This document shows, piece by piece, positions 48,601 through 61,800 of a DNA stretch of 64,000 bases; the stretch's first letter is position 1, and every line of letters begins with the position of its first letter. The notes under the pieces were generated by a model. That model saw only the letters and a list, made by a program, of their open reading frames with translations, had not been told where the DNA came from and searched no databases. The translations under genes were made by a program, and so were the position numbers. Origin of the DNA: Strix aluco. Taxonomy: Eukaryota > Chordata > Aves > Strigiformes > Strigidae. The stretch is from NCBI RefSeq assembly GCF_031877795.1, contig NC_133938.1:18212920-18276919 (forward strand), given 5' to 3'.

Positions 48601-49810
48601 AAACCCATGCTTTCAGCTGTGTGCAAGTTTCTTTTAGTTACATCTTAGGTAGCTATTAATATGTCTTCTTTGTTCATACCGGATTAATAAAATGCAGGGG
48701 AAAAGTTTACAAAGTGGAAAAAGCAGGTGTAAGTTTGAAGGTAGTAAACGCAAAGATGCTGTCTGTCCTTTGCTTATTTCAGGGATGGAAAGTATTTTGC
48801 AGGTTTAAATTGGGAGACAATATTAAGATTCCTTTTAAATTTTTTTGTTGTTATTTTTGTAAGTTTCTGTCAAAGTACTGCTATTGTTTTAAACATATTG
48901 CATTGATTTTTATCTCATATGTGCTGGGATTTTCACTGCTGTCAACAGGTGCCTGCTTTGAATCCCCTGGAAAGCACAATTTGGCTTCCACAGTCTTAGT
49001 CTTGCCATGCTTTAGAGTTTGGATTGTGTTTTGTGTTCCCACTGTTATTTGTTCATTCATCAGTGGCTCCTGGGGAACTGTATACTGTACTTACTTTTAA
49101 AATGCCTTTTTGAAGGACATTAAATTAGATTTTCGTTGTTCTTCCTTCATATATCATTCCTCTTGCATCTCTCCCAGACAAAACCTTGAAATGTTTATTC
49201 TGGCTGAAACTGACCCCAGATTATTGCAGACATTTTGCAATATCTCCTTTATCTAAACCAAGTTTTCAGGCATGTTACTTTGAACCCTATCACATCTGGA
49301 TAAATGAATCTTAAGTTGTGTCTAGGTAACATTTTGATTTTAGGTTTTAAAGTCTTATTTATGGGAACAATAAGTTCTTAGCATTATTGAAAATTAATAC
49401 ACATTTGTAATTGTGGTATTGTCACGTGATTATTTAAGTGTTAGAGTACTGTTTAAGTGTTGGAGTAGGAATAGTGAGTATTTAAGTATTAAAATATTTA
49501 TTTCATGTTAATTCTTCATATAAGTGACAAATATTTGGATCTGTAAAAGAAGTCATGAGAAATGAGGCAATTTTGAGCATGATGCAGTCATTAAAAAACA
49601 ATCCATAAATGAGAAAAATAACAGTACCTAACTGGTGGCATTGTAGTGGGAAGTTATGGATATCTGAAACTTGAACCTTTGTGTTGTAACAGCATAAAGC
49701 AGCCAAATTGGATGTTTTAATTTCTGTGTGGCTAACATTTAGGAAATATGATTAATGAATTTTTAATGCATGCATTCGTTTGGCCTTCTTTTAATTTTTT
49801 TTTTTTACAG

Positions 49811-49858
49811 AAGAGAGGAGGTTAAAGCAGAGGACTTCATTGCTGCTTTGAATCCAAG
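49811..49858 (+). other. Well-formed 48-nt exon-like segment downstream of ZNF326
   Basis: A long T-rich tract ending in tttacag precedes it, and AAG|gtaagt follows, both near consensus. Of the three frames only one is open (with the first A completing a codon), reading REEVKAEDFIAALNP. The length is a multiple of three. It may be an exon of an uncharacterised transcript, a lncRNA exon or a pseudo-exon. It is not part of the reconstructed ZNF326 coding sequence. Confidence 0.35.
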
Positions 49859-52800
49859 GTAAGTTTGAGACACATTTTTATGATCAAATTGTATCATCTG
49901 AAAATAAGCTAAATTGAAAGACTGAAATACCCTTTACTATGTAGTATCACAAAAGCATAGCTGCTGTAATGTGCAAAATATTGCATTTTTTATTGGCAAG
50001 CTAAGTCTGTAGTGCTGCTGGTAAAAAACAGATTGACATCTGGTCATTATTTCTTATCAAGGGTGTTTTACTTGTAATGCTGTTTGACAGCTATATTCTA
50101 GGTCTGACAGCATTGAACCAGCTTAATTCCCACTGAACTGCTCTAAATACGTGGTATTGCAATCAGTTTAACAACCCCTGGAGGCAATAAAATCTCTCCT
50201 TTGAACACACACAAGGGGAAGAAATCTAAGATTTATAAAGGGCAGCAAGTATTCAAGATAGGGGCAAAGTTTATGTGTGAGCCTGTAATTGATGTTTCCT
50301 TTGTTGGAAAAGAAAGCTTGAGGATGCTTTAAGAATTAATCTTTAACAAGTTCTAATCTGCACTAACAAGATCTGCTCAAGATGAGTGAGAGAGAGATAT
50401 GATACCAAGAGTTTTGTCAGATTCAGCCAACGATGAAAATTCAAAGGTAGTGTGTAGTTCAAGAACATTTTTGAGCAGATAAGGAAACTTCACAGTTAGA
50501 TGTGAAATCTGGTAGAGTTCCCTGCTGCAGGTGAATGAGTGCAGAACTTGTAACCTAGGCTGTTGTCTTACCATATATCCAGGTGAGCGTTCCTGTGGCT
50601 GCAAACACATCCAGTTACCTGCTGAACATACAGGATAGGTGTCTGTTTAGGATTGTTTGTCTGCTTTTGTTCTTGTAAAATGTAATTTGGCAGATAAGGC
50701 AGTGATAAAACAAGGGTAGATGCTGTTGAGCATATTAAACAGTATCTTACCTTCCAAGGGATACCCAGTTCTTTAAAAATTATTGTATTGGGTATCACTC
50801 ATCAATAAAATGTAGCTGCCTCTAGGATGAAAGATGGTATCTCTCTAAGAGGGTATACTGACAGTCAGGGTTTAGGAATAGGAATATAAAAACATTTTAC
50901 TTAATTGCAATTGGTAAATATCTTTTCTATCTTTATATTCTGCTTTATGTCCAAAAGACATCATGAGAAATTTTTTAAAAGGCAAGTTGCAGCATTGTTG
51001 CAGAAAGATGACTGCCTTCTCTGGATTAACTATTACTTCTTTCACTGTCCCCTGGGACACGGGTCTCTTGTGTGAACGTTGCTACCTTTGATCTGCTTAG
51101 TTTATAAGATCTGAAGCAAGGTGTCAGGGTGAAGGCCTGATCATGGCCCATAAAGGGAAGGAGGGATTGGGCCAGTGGAGGACGATGACAGAGCAAGAAT
51201 GTGGATTACTGTACTTTAACTCTCGCAGTCCATCCAAAGAAGTAAGAGTATTATGCAAAAATATAAACCCTGCCATTGTCATGTAATTTAGTAAGATACT
51301 ATTAATGCCATAGGAATGTGTCATTAAAATGTATTTTCCTTGCATATGTAGGAAGAGCGTTCTGGGAAAAGGTTTTCAGAGCCTTCCTGGCTTCCATTTG
51401 CAGAACTACACAGGGTTAAAGCATAACTGCCTGAAAGAGGTCTTTGTGTTCCAGGCTACCACCTGACCACTACTTTTATATCTGTAAAGCATCAGTTGAT
51501 ATGGGGAGCTTAGGGATAGTTTCCCTAGTGAGGGGGTGCGATAGTGTTATTGTAGAGGGCAGGAAATTTCAGGTTATCCTAACTTGTGAGAAGAGCTCTA
51601 CATATGGGGAAAATGAGCACCTTTTATCTGATACCAGAGAAGATGGATACTATCATTACACTGGGCTGTGGAATTGTATCTTGGGTGGTATCCACTATTG
51701 CTGTGACAGGCAGTGGGAACTTGAACAGGTAGCTGTCAGACTTTCCAGGCAAAGATTCAAGCAGTGTGCAGTGGTATGGTGGACAGTGTTCCAGCAAGAA
51801 CAGCAAGTTCCTGAATGTGCTGTTTTCCTTGTTCAACGCTGCCATAGATTGATGCAGACAAGATGAGGTTCTAGTAGTTTTCCCTCTGATTTTTTTCCAG
51901 AGGTTAGAGAAAACTTACCTGAAGTAATTTGTCAAAAATATTTTCTTCTAGCTCTGATGTAGAGATCATCTTGTTTTAAGTAATCATGTCCTGTAGCATT
52001 TTTGTGGCAGTAGTTGAGATTTGGGGCTGTCAGTCTGCCTCAGTACTGATTCACTTTCCTCCAGAAATGAAGGTAGCTGCCTTTTATTTAAGAGTTACAT
52101 TAGCTGGCACTTGCATTCCTGTACAAATTCAAGTAAGTATCTGTAATGGCAGGATAGATGGTTGCAGGTTTGATGCTGTAATTGCTTGCATTTAGTTTTT
52201 CTTAATCAACTGTAAATCTGATAGTCCAGAGAAAGGGGTCTTTACAGGAAGAGGCCACCTCAGTATCTGAGCAATAGCTTTTGTTTTAATATGGAAAAGG
52301 GGAAGAAACAAAATCCCTCTTGCCTGTGATGAATAGGTAATTACAAGGCAGCATTTCTCTACAATTAAACCTCTAATGTAACAAAGTACTAGTAAGATGC
52401 TGCAAACAGCTGGGTGTACCTTCTAGGAATATGAAAATTAACTTTGCTCCAACTAATGTCAATAGAACTCCTGAGAGTTTTCATCAGGTAGAAACTATCA
52501 GGTGTTGATATCTTTTCATGTTCAGTTACATTTAATAGGTATTGTCAAAAATACTGTATTCAAAGGTTTGACTGCATTCCGGCATGCCCTTAGCCACCAT
52601 GCTGCTTCCATTTGAAAAGCTTCTTTTCCTCTATTACCGTTTTTGGTTTTGCAGACTTTTAAGTTGGTTCATTAGGGGAGTGCTTTCATTTAGCTCATAT
52701 TACTGTTGCTGGGTGTAGGGCTCCCATGTAAGCCCAACTGTAGAACAGTCTTGATCAAGTCATTACCATGATTATCAGATACACTCTGTAACACAGGTTG

Positions 52801-55800
52801 ATTTCATTTGGCAAAAGATGCTACTGACTTGCTTTTTTGACTCCTTTTTTTTAGTGCTCTTATTCTACTTTCTGTGAATAATTTAGCAGTGTAGTTCTGT
52901 TCATGAGTTTGTTCATTATTATAAAATTTGTTAGATTATTTTCTTCTCTTTCTCTTTATGAGGCACTGCAGATAGTAAATAATTGAGACCTAGGTGATTC
53001 TGTCTTTGTTCAAGCACAGTGCCTTTGCTTTTCGGGTTGTTATTATGTTCAAAAGACAAAGATCTTTTAATTGATTGAGTGTTTATTGCCAATAGACACA
53101 AACTTTAAAACTCCTGCCAATACAGGCTAGTTTTAAAGAAAGAAACTTCACTGCTCCCTTCTCTAATATTACAGTTTGGTTAACCCTTTCATGCCCAGTA
53201 GTTTTGCTTTATCCACGCACACCCTATGGGAACAGACTGTCCCTTTCTGCTTGACAGTAAATAGTATTAGCAAAGAGCAACTGTGGTACTGATATAAAAT
53301 TTACTGTTACATATTTATTTTTTATAATGCAACACTTGTGTTATTCCAGAAGATTTTGTAATCTTTTACTTTGTACTACTTAGTCAAAAAATTAAGGGAA
53401 AAAAAATGGCAGATTTTGAACGGGTCTCTATTCCTTCATGTGCATGAGGAGGGTTCTATCCTAAGTAATTAAAACCAAATTAAGTAGAGGCACTAAATCT
53501 TTGTCTCATAAATGAAAGTTTCAGTAGGGTGAAATTGCATCTCATTGGTCATAGAATGAATTATAAATGAGCTAGTGAATCTAGTGGATCATTTCAAATG
53601 CCTAATCTTAGTCAAGCAGGTAAGTGAAGATGGCTATAAATTGGGTTAATTACTGTAGCTTGAGTTTTAGCTCAACAGCTCTTAATTTCAACTTTCAAAG
53701 GCTACACAAACCAATTTTGTACTCTTAGATTATAATGAGCAGTCTTTATTCTTTAATCAGTTCATCCAGTATCTGGCTGTCTACTGTAACATTCCTTTGA
53801 AGTCTAGAAAGATCTAACATAATTGAAGAAATGTCTAACTACTTGACTCTCTCTTTTTTAATATAAAGGAATTAAACATTAATCAGACTTGTGCATCTCA
53901 ATTAAGCCAATTAAAATTATCACAGAATGTAGTGCACAGAGCAATAGGTAGCTTTAATGTTTGAATACATTATCAACTTTTACCTAATGTTCCTTATTTA
54001 GGATGTTTGTTACTCAAAAAGGAAACGCATGCAACCCATTAAAGAACACTACCATTGTTTAAAAAGAGTTTGACTAACTTAATTCACTTAGTGTAACTGC
54101 CTACATTTATGGACAAGGTATGTTAAAATTTGTTACATTTAGTTAAAAGTAATACCATGGATTACTTTAGGTCTTCCTGTGCCAATCTGATTTCCATAAT
54201 TTTTTGTGCTGATTGGGTTTTTTGTAAGAAAAATATATACACTATATCTGAATTCATTTCTGTCACAGGGAAGTATGGTTTAGTCTTTACTGGCTGAAGT
54301 ATATATGCAAAGTCCATATAATTACTAATAATTTGTAACAAGTGTTAATTGATAAACAACTCCCTCTGGTAGCTTAATTAAAGCTGTAGGATAGCAAGGC
54401 GATTTACAACTGGGATTGATCTCAATTAGTCAACAAAATCTGTGTAGTCTGTTCAAAGAAGAAGGAGGAAATTTAGCCTAGCGAGGCTTTGGGGATTTTG
54501 TCTTCTAGTCTTTTTTTTTTTTTAACAAGAGAAATAAAATCACAAGTATAGTAATGTTTTCTGCAGTGATCTACCTATTGTATACTATGCTTATCTTTTG
54601 CGCTACCCAGCATTTGTTCTTTCATTTGTTTGTTCATTGTCAGGTTACAGAACAATATTCAAACATTTCTTTTCATTATACACAATGCAATAAAAAAGTC
54701 ATTTCATACAGAGATGTACATTTTAGAATAACACCCCCAGGAGACCACAAACTAGAGAATGAAAAACATTTAAAATATGTCAGTTTTTGATCTTACTTAG
54801 AGATTTGTTTATAAACTGGCATTATGCAGCCTTAATTAAAAGATAACACAGGAAAGATGGCATTAGGGAATAACTGGATATGTGGAAGCACACTGATCTT
54901 ATAAAGTCAGCTATGCTGTTTCAGGATTCACTACTCTTTTATCATTTGGACTGATAGTAAGAATATAATCTATGAGTACTTGAAATTGCCCCTGTGGAAT
55001 AAAAAAAAGTGTCATCTCTATTTAAACTAGATCACAGACTGGCTGCAAACAGCTGCTGAAACATTAATTAATTTGTTTGCAAATAAATCATGGATATGTA
55101 CTAGCTGAAAATACTGATATAAACAAGCATGGATGTTGTGCTGCTTAGATTACCTATGGATCCCTGGTTTGCCTTCATTTTTTAAGATAACTTCATATGC
55201 ACCAGCAAAACCAACACAGAGACCAAATAATCTGGAAGAGCTGAGCCTTTTTATTAAAGTTGTCCTATAGATATATCGATGTGCTGAAATGCAAATCAGT
55301 TCCAGTGCTTTAAAAAACACACATCCATTTTACATTTGTGTAGGACTGAACCTCATTTAAGAAAGATTTGTTAATCAAAGAGAATGAAATATTTTAGTGG
55401 AGGCATATGAATGTGGGTTTAACAAGTTTGCAGCTAAAAATATGGCTTGATGATTTCAGCTGTGCAATTTATGTTCCTCTATCTTGAATGCTCTTTTGGT
55501 AGCTGTGTGGCATCCTCTATAAATTCTGCATTACTCAGTACCTGCTTTTCATATACCATCAAGGATGCTGTTTAATGTGTATGGATTGCTTAAAGAAACA
55601 GGCTAAATGCTAGCCTTGTCTCTTCACTGACCTAGAGCCCAGGCAGATGTACCCAAACTTGCACTCCTAACAACACATGCACATCCTTGGGACTAGCCTT
55701 ATAGCAGTTACAGTGCTTCTTACTGTAAGGGCAAATCCTTGACTCTTTCTAGTGCTGCCCTAGGCTCTGCATATGGTAGGCAAAGAGGAGGAAGATGACA

Positions 55801-58800
55801 CTGTAGGCTTTGCCCTCTTGACATAAGCTTTATTTTCAAGAGTGGAAAAAATAAAGGTTAGATTCTGCCAAAGGATGAGACTTGCGTATGTAATATGAAC
55901 AATACAGGGAGGCCTTTGGATACTAATAACTAACCTTCAAGTGACAGGCTGCTGTGCTACAAAACAGACATGTTTGTGGAGGTGTGAGGACATGGCCAGG
56001 GAAGATTGCGTGGCCTAAATTCCATGTTCTCAGAGAATCTTGTTTGCATCACCGAGTTGCTGGGGCTGGCTGTCCTACGTACATAGCTGTTTTTCTGCCT
56101 TTTATAAAAGGTTTTGTTTCGAATTTTTTCTAACATGACATGTGTCCTTTTTAGTCTTTGGAAAATTAAGTGTTTGCTAACAAGAAAAATCACATTCTGA
56201 CATGAAAAAATAAAGCTAAAACCCTGGGGAAAAACCAAAACTATAGAGGAGCTAACGCTGTGACTTGATGATGATGTGCATTTGATTTCCTTTCTCCTTC
56301 TAGGGTATATATTTTTTGTACGCTAGTTGAACTGTCACATAGAAGATTCTATTCCAAGGCACATCCCACTATCCAGATGTTCTTGTCAGTGGAGGAATAG
56401 GTTTCCCTAAGTTTGACTGATAATTGCTAGAGCAATATTGATCTTTGGCATCATGCCTTAAGATCTCATCTTCTGTAGATAGTGCAAGTTCTAGCATTAC
56501 TTCCAAGAGCAGTCTTTGACTTTAGGGAAGGTATTCCTGCAAAGCACTTGGGACATACTGTTAGCACCCAGATACCTGCTTCCTGCTTCCTTTCAGCCTG
56601 ATAGCAAAAGCTTCAAATCATTTAGTCTTTGTACTTGAGTTAACTATGTTTTTGCCTTTTGCTTGGGCTCTCAAGCACTGGCTAGAGCATGAGTTCTTTC
56701 CAAACTCGAAGCCTGTTAGGGGTTTTTCAGAGGTTAATGTGACTGCCTAATAAAGTATCAGTCATGTTTGTTTACCACCCCTACCCCAAGGTTCACCCAC
56801 CACCTGCTCCAAGTTAAGCTGTTCAACTTCTTGTGGCATAGTATTTCTGCTAGTCTGACTCTTCAGTAGCAGTACCTGTCTAGAAGTCTGACTTTCATAT
56901 GTTTAAGGAAAGAAGGAGAAGCTTCCACTTTATTTCCACCAGTAATATCAGCGTAGCTCTCTTTTTGTGGAAGATCTGAACCTTTGGATTTTCTTGTGGA
57001 GTGAGGAAGTGTTTGTCTGAATGTGCAGACAGTTAACTGCATTACCTGCAGGCCAGTTACCTGAGGGTAGCTGTGTGCTCTTACAAGTTCTGTTTTTACA
57101 TGGAGGATGGTGATGGCTTCAGGAAGCCAATTTATGATCCCTGGCCAAACTGCTCTGTTAGAGCAGGCAGAGTGGAGAGAAAGGTTTCAATGATAGTGCT
57201 GTTAAGAGAGATTTTATTAATGCTTCTGTATTTCCAACTGGAAACTCTCATGAAAGTTGTAACTATCACAGTTTCTGATTAAATTAGGGAAGCACAGATT
57301 TTGAGAAAGGTCTTTTTGTTCCCATATTATTTAAGAAAGCTGAATTTTCCTCTTTTTTTTTTTTTATGGTCTATTTTTGAACTTCTACTGTATATACAAT
57401 CATTTTGGATAAAATTTAAGCCCACTTGTGCTCATAACAGATAATAAAAAGCAGAAGGCAGCCAGGGATGAGCAGGGTTTTCAGCACCACTAGCACTGAG
57501 AATTTTGACTTGCTCATCTGACATTCCTGTTTACTCTACACCATTAGAGTTTTTGGCTGTTATGGTGACTAGATTCAGATGTAATGTCTCCTAACCTAAA
57601 TATAACAAACTGTTGCAGGGGTGGAACTTCACCATGTGCTTACCATTTGAACTCTTCAAGCTGTCAGCTGACTTATGGGATGGGCTCAAACTGTTCAGTT
57701 TATCATGTTAATCTTGCCACAGTCCTGTATAAGGCTCCAATATATAGCTGTCAGGAAGGAGGCTGTTCCTACTGTCTTAGATTTTAGCATTTAATGTAAA
57801 CAAGAAACATAAACAAGCCACAATATTTTGGGAAGAGGTGATACCAGAGTATTAACCAAGCAAAAATCCTGCTTGCTAGAATGAGTGTGTCTCCCTTGAG
57901 TTCTTCTGGTGCTGAAGTTCCTAGTGCCAGTGGCACTAATTATTCAAGCCTTTCCACTCTTTGGTTCATGCTGAAGATACTTACCTGGACTCCTGTATCA
58001 TCTTGTTCTCTGCAAGGTCATAATTTAAGGTATAGCTTGGTGCATCTTGGGCTAAAATTGTGTCGTCTTCTCAGACTTGACCCCTCTGTAAGTGTCTCAG
58101 GGCTGATTTATTGTATTTTGTTTGGATTTTTGGGTGTAGGTTTTTCTCCCCTCCTTTTTTTCCCCAGTTTTAAGGGCTGTACTTATGACTTACGGAGACT
58201 TCAGGCAAAGCTGGAGCAAGAGTTGGGGGTTCGTCTTGGTAACTTTTCAAGTTATTCTGTGCTGCTAGTTACTTCGAGAGCGTAGTCACCTCTATGATCA
58301 TCTTTTAAATGCTTTATTTGTTTATGTGCTTGTTTCCAACCAGTGTCCCCAGTTCCACTCTCTTTTTCCATCTAGGAGCACAGGGATCCATCCTCCTGGC
58401 AGCATGACCCACAAGCTGTCTGGAGGGTGTTACTTCAGGGTAGGTGACAAGGCGGGGACTCTTGAACATGCTGCTAGACCATGAGGAACTGTACTTAGGA
58501 CCTTAACGCAGCCCTCCCTCTGGGTTTGGCTGCTCATTGCAGCTAATTATAATTGTAAATTTGCCCTTAAAATCAAATTCTGTTTAAAGAGCAACTTTTG
58601 CCTTGGGGCAGCCTTGTAAGCAGAAAATACTTATCCAAAAAGCAGTTTACTTGGCTTATGATTTCCTGTAATCCCTATATTGTTCTCTGAGATACTTGTA
58701 TGAGAGCAAAGAACTGCATTCCACGGCCTAGCCTCTCCCCTCCTCTCTTTGTGCCTGTTTTTGTACAGAATTCATCACCTTTTGTTTTATGGTGTCACAG

Positions 58801-61800
58801 CCAGTTCCCATAGAAATGGCTGGATGCTCCCAACCTTCATGTCTCCCAGCAGGATCTATCTTTCAAGCCACCACTTCCACAGAGCAGTGGTTGGGGCATG
58901 TCTCCTCAGGAATTTAGGCTCTTGGTTCTTTCAGCATAGGACAATTTAGGTAGAATCACTTTGCCTGTGACTAGAGCTTATTCTGGGCTAAAACGTAGAA
59001 CTTATTTAACCTTGTGGCCACACTACTTACTCCAGCTTGGGATCAAGAAGCAAAGGACAGCATCATGCTTAACTGAAGTCTGCCCTAATCACTTGACTGT
59101 CTGAAGTCCGGTTCACTATTTGAAATTGGGACAGGGTTATTTGCCCAGTGATATAAAGTCCTGTGCTTTTTGGGGAGATCTAAATAAATCTGAATGCATG
59201 AAGCTATTTGTGCAAAATAGGCCATGGAATAATTGAGTACATCAGGTGCAACTGCTAGTCCTCCAGCAGGTCTGGAATATGGCATTTTGAGCTGCATGGG
59301 TCCTTGCTGGGGAATGAGCCATGCAGCTATTGGCGCTTGTCAAGAGGAAGTAGAAGGGATAACTAAGCTTAGCTAACCTTCCTCATTATCCCATTTCTTC
59401 CTGATTCATAAAGAATTGAGTTTCTGAACAGTTTTGGCTCGGTTTATATCTTTGGTTCTTGATTAATAAGTTAAGGATCAACTAATGGTTTCAGGGTCAG
59501 TCAGAAATGAAAATACTAGTATTCAACCACAGGATTAGTTATGTAAGCTAAAATGAGAATCACTTACGTAAGTGTGAAAGTGTACATAGACAGTACTTCA
59601 GTGCAAGATTTGGATGGTAGCAAGCTGAGAATAAGTAAAGAAAAACATAATTAAAAAATAAAAAGGCCCCCAGAATGCCTTTATGTTCCAAAATGCCATA
59701 TGGTCAATTGCTTGGAATCATCTTCCCAAGTATGCTAAGCAGTACTCTACAGGTTGCTTAACATCAGTGCCCAGACAGGAGGCAATGGCTGAAATAGCAT
59801 GATGTGAAAAAGGGAGCAGCTTGAATGCTTCTGTCCACGTGTTAGCAGTCAGGCAGCCTTGGATTGTCGTTGCTTCAGAATCTGATGGTTGTGTTGGCGT
59901 TTACTTCAGTAAGAGTTCAGTAGGAATTGTTTGAATGTAAGTGGTAGAATGATGTTTTAACACTGTCCTTAGCTTGGGTGGCAGAATTTTAAGAAAAGTC
60001 TGTTAAGGTTTCAGTTTTCTTATTATTTATTTGCACAGTGAGTAATTATCGTTCTTGTCATGGGGGCCAAAACATACATTAAGCTACTTAAGGAATAAAC
60101 AAGACTCATGAGTTACAACACATACTCAGAATAATGCAGGGAAACAATGAGGGATATTATTGAAGCAAAACTAATTTCTGTTCTTGTATAACATTCTGAC
60201 CAGAACAGTGAAGGACATCACAAATCCATTCATTTATTTCAAAATTTGCAAAACAAATCCCTTCTTACACGTAGTATTTGTACAACATGAAATTATTATT
60301 CAATAAGTTGACATTTTAAACCTATTACTGCCTAAACCCATCTATTACTGAGCTATTCAGAGCACTAAGTTAACATTTACCAGAACATTCATCCTCACAT
60401 CATGGAGAGATCAAGCTCAAATCCTTTATTTCATATTCAGATCTTGTTGGGTCAGGATTGAAAACTGCTACCTTTCTGATACTTTACTGAAAAGCCACTC
60501 TGAAATCCACAAAAGAATTATTATCAAGTTACTGCAGTTATTCAGCTAGATGTTGACTTTGATATGTCAACTCTCTGATCTTTAATAGAAAATTGATGGT
60601 CTTGCCCTGAGGGTCAGTCATATGCATGACCAGGATAGGCCAAGGTTTGCATTAAATTACACCCAGCCTTGCATTCTCATTCTCTGGCAGGCAAAGTCAA
60701 ACAAAGCCAAATGGATCCCTTGTTAGTTTTGTTTTCTTCATTGTTTTGTGTTGGCATATGGATTTAATTCTGTAATGGGTGACTGCTGGGCACAATCTGC
60801 TTTATTGATTTTCTGGGGAAAGTTTTTGTAAGAGCACCCGGAAGTATAATAACATAAAAGCAACTGGTGCAATTTTTGTTCTTGTTGCAGTATGTGTCTA
60901 TTATAGCACTTACTCCACAATTGATTGTGTCACAAGAAATCAGGTTAAGCTTGTGTTCCCAGAACTTGCTTCCTCCAGCCACAGGCTGAAGTTGTCAATC
61001 CCACTGTGGGTTTTTTGGTTCCTATAAATTTTGTAGCTGTGGTGACTGCAATAAATCATGCAAACTTTGGCCCTTTTTCAGTGCTGTTGGTTGTCAGTTC
61101 ATACAAAGTTGCATTTTTAACTTGTCTGAGGAAGGAGCGCAGTATGGCAAAACTAGGACATCTATGGTCTGGGACTGTTTCGGATTCCAGCTTCTAAAGT
61201 GTCGGATGAAGCCACAGGGGGTTGGGTGAGCTACCGCTCCATGCATAATTTCTTTGATGGCTGCAGATGAATATGTTGTGTGGCAGCAACTAAAGGAAAT
61301 GAAAGAAAGGGAATACGTTTTCCATTAAAAAAAAATAAAATACTGTTCTTCAATTTCTGTTTCCTGCAACTGCTATTATGTAAACACCACATCAGATATG
61401 CCTACAGAGACTTGGATGACACAGCAGCATCTTCTGGTCTTAGCTGTAGCTTCCTGCAAGGTACTTAGGTTTACTGTTCAATCCATGCTGTTCAAAATAA
61501 TGACAGAAGGTGAACATACCTACTTTCTTTTCTCAGAATGAAGCAAAATTTTCATACCAAATCATCATAGAAGATGATGGACAAGTTTGGACGTATGCCT
61601 CTCTGGATAATGGCAGCAAAGAAAGTCCCTTTCTCAGTGAAAGTTGGCTGATACAGTGGCCAATAAAGCAGGCTTTGTCTGGGCTGTCACATGGGGCATT
61701 TGTGCATTAACTAGAGTGTCCCTTTCCTCATGCAAAATCTAGAGAGGAATCACTTTTTAGAGATCTTACCATTTTTAAGTAGGCTGATCACTTAAAAGAC

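Larger units (their letters stand above)
34246..49810. other. Intergenic, gene-poor AT-rich region
   Basis: No gene recognised on either strand. Contents: a roughly 137-bp tandem duplication (37204-37466), a possible old CR1-like fragment (39263-39305), a G15 run (39586-39600) and an A/C-rich tract (44977-45020). In mammals the region beyond ZNF326 is a gene desert leading to BARHL2, which fits. Confidence 0.7.

Noticed and set aside
57881-58285. 134-codon open frame, + strand
   Set aside because: No recognisable domain or splice context; Ser/Leu-rich translation of pyrimidine-rich DNA. Most likely chance.
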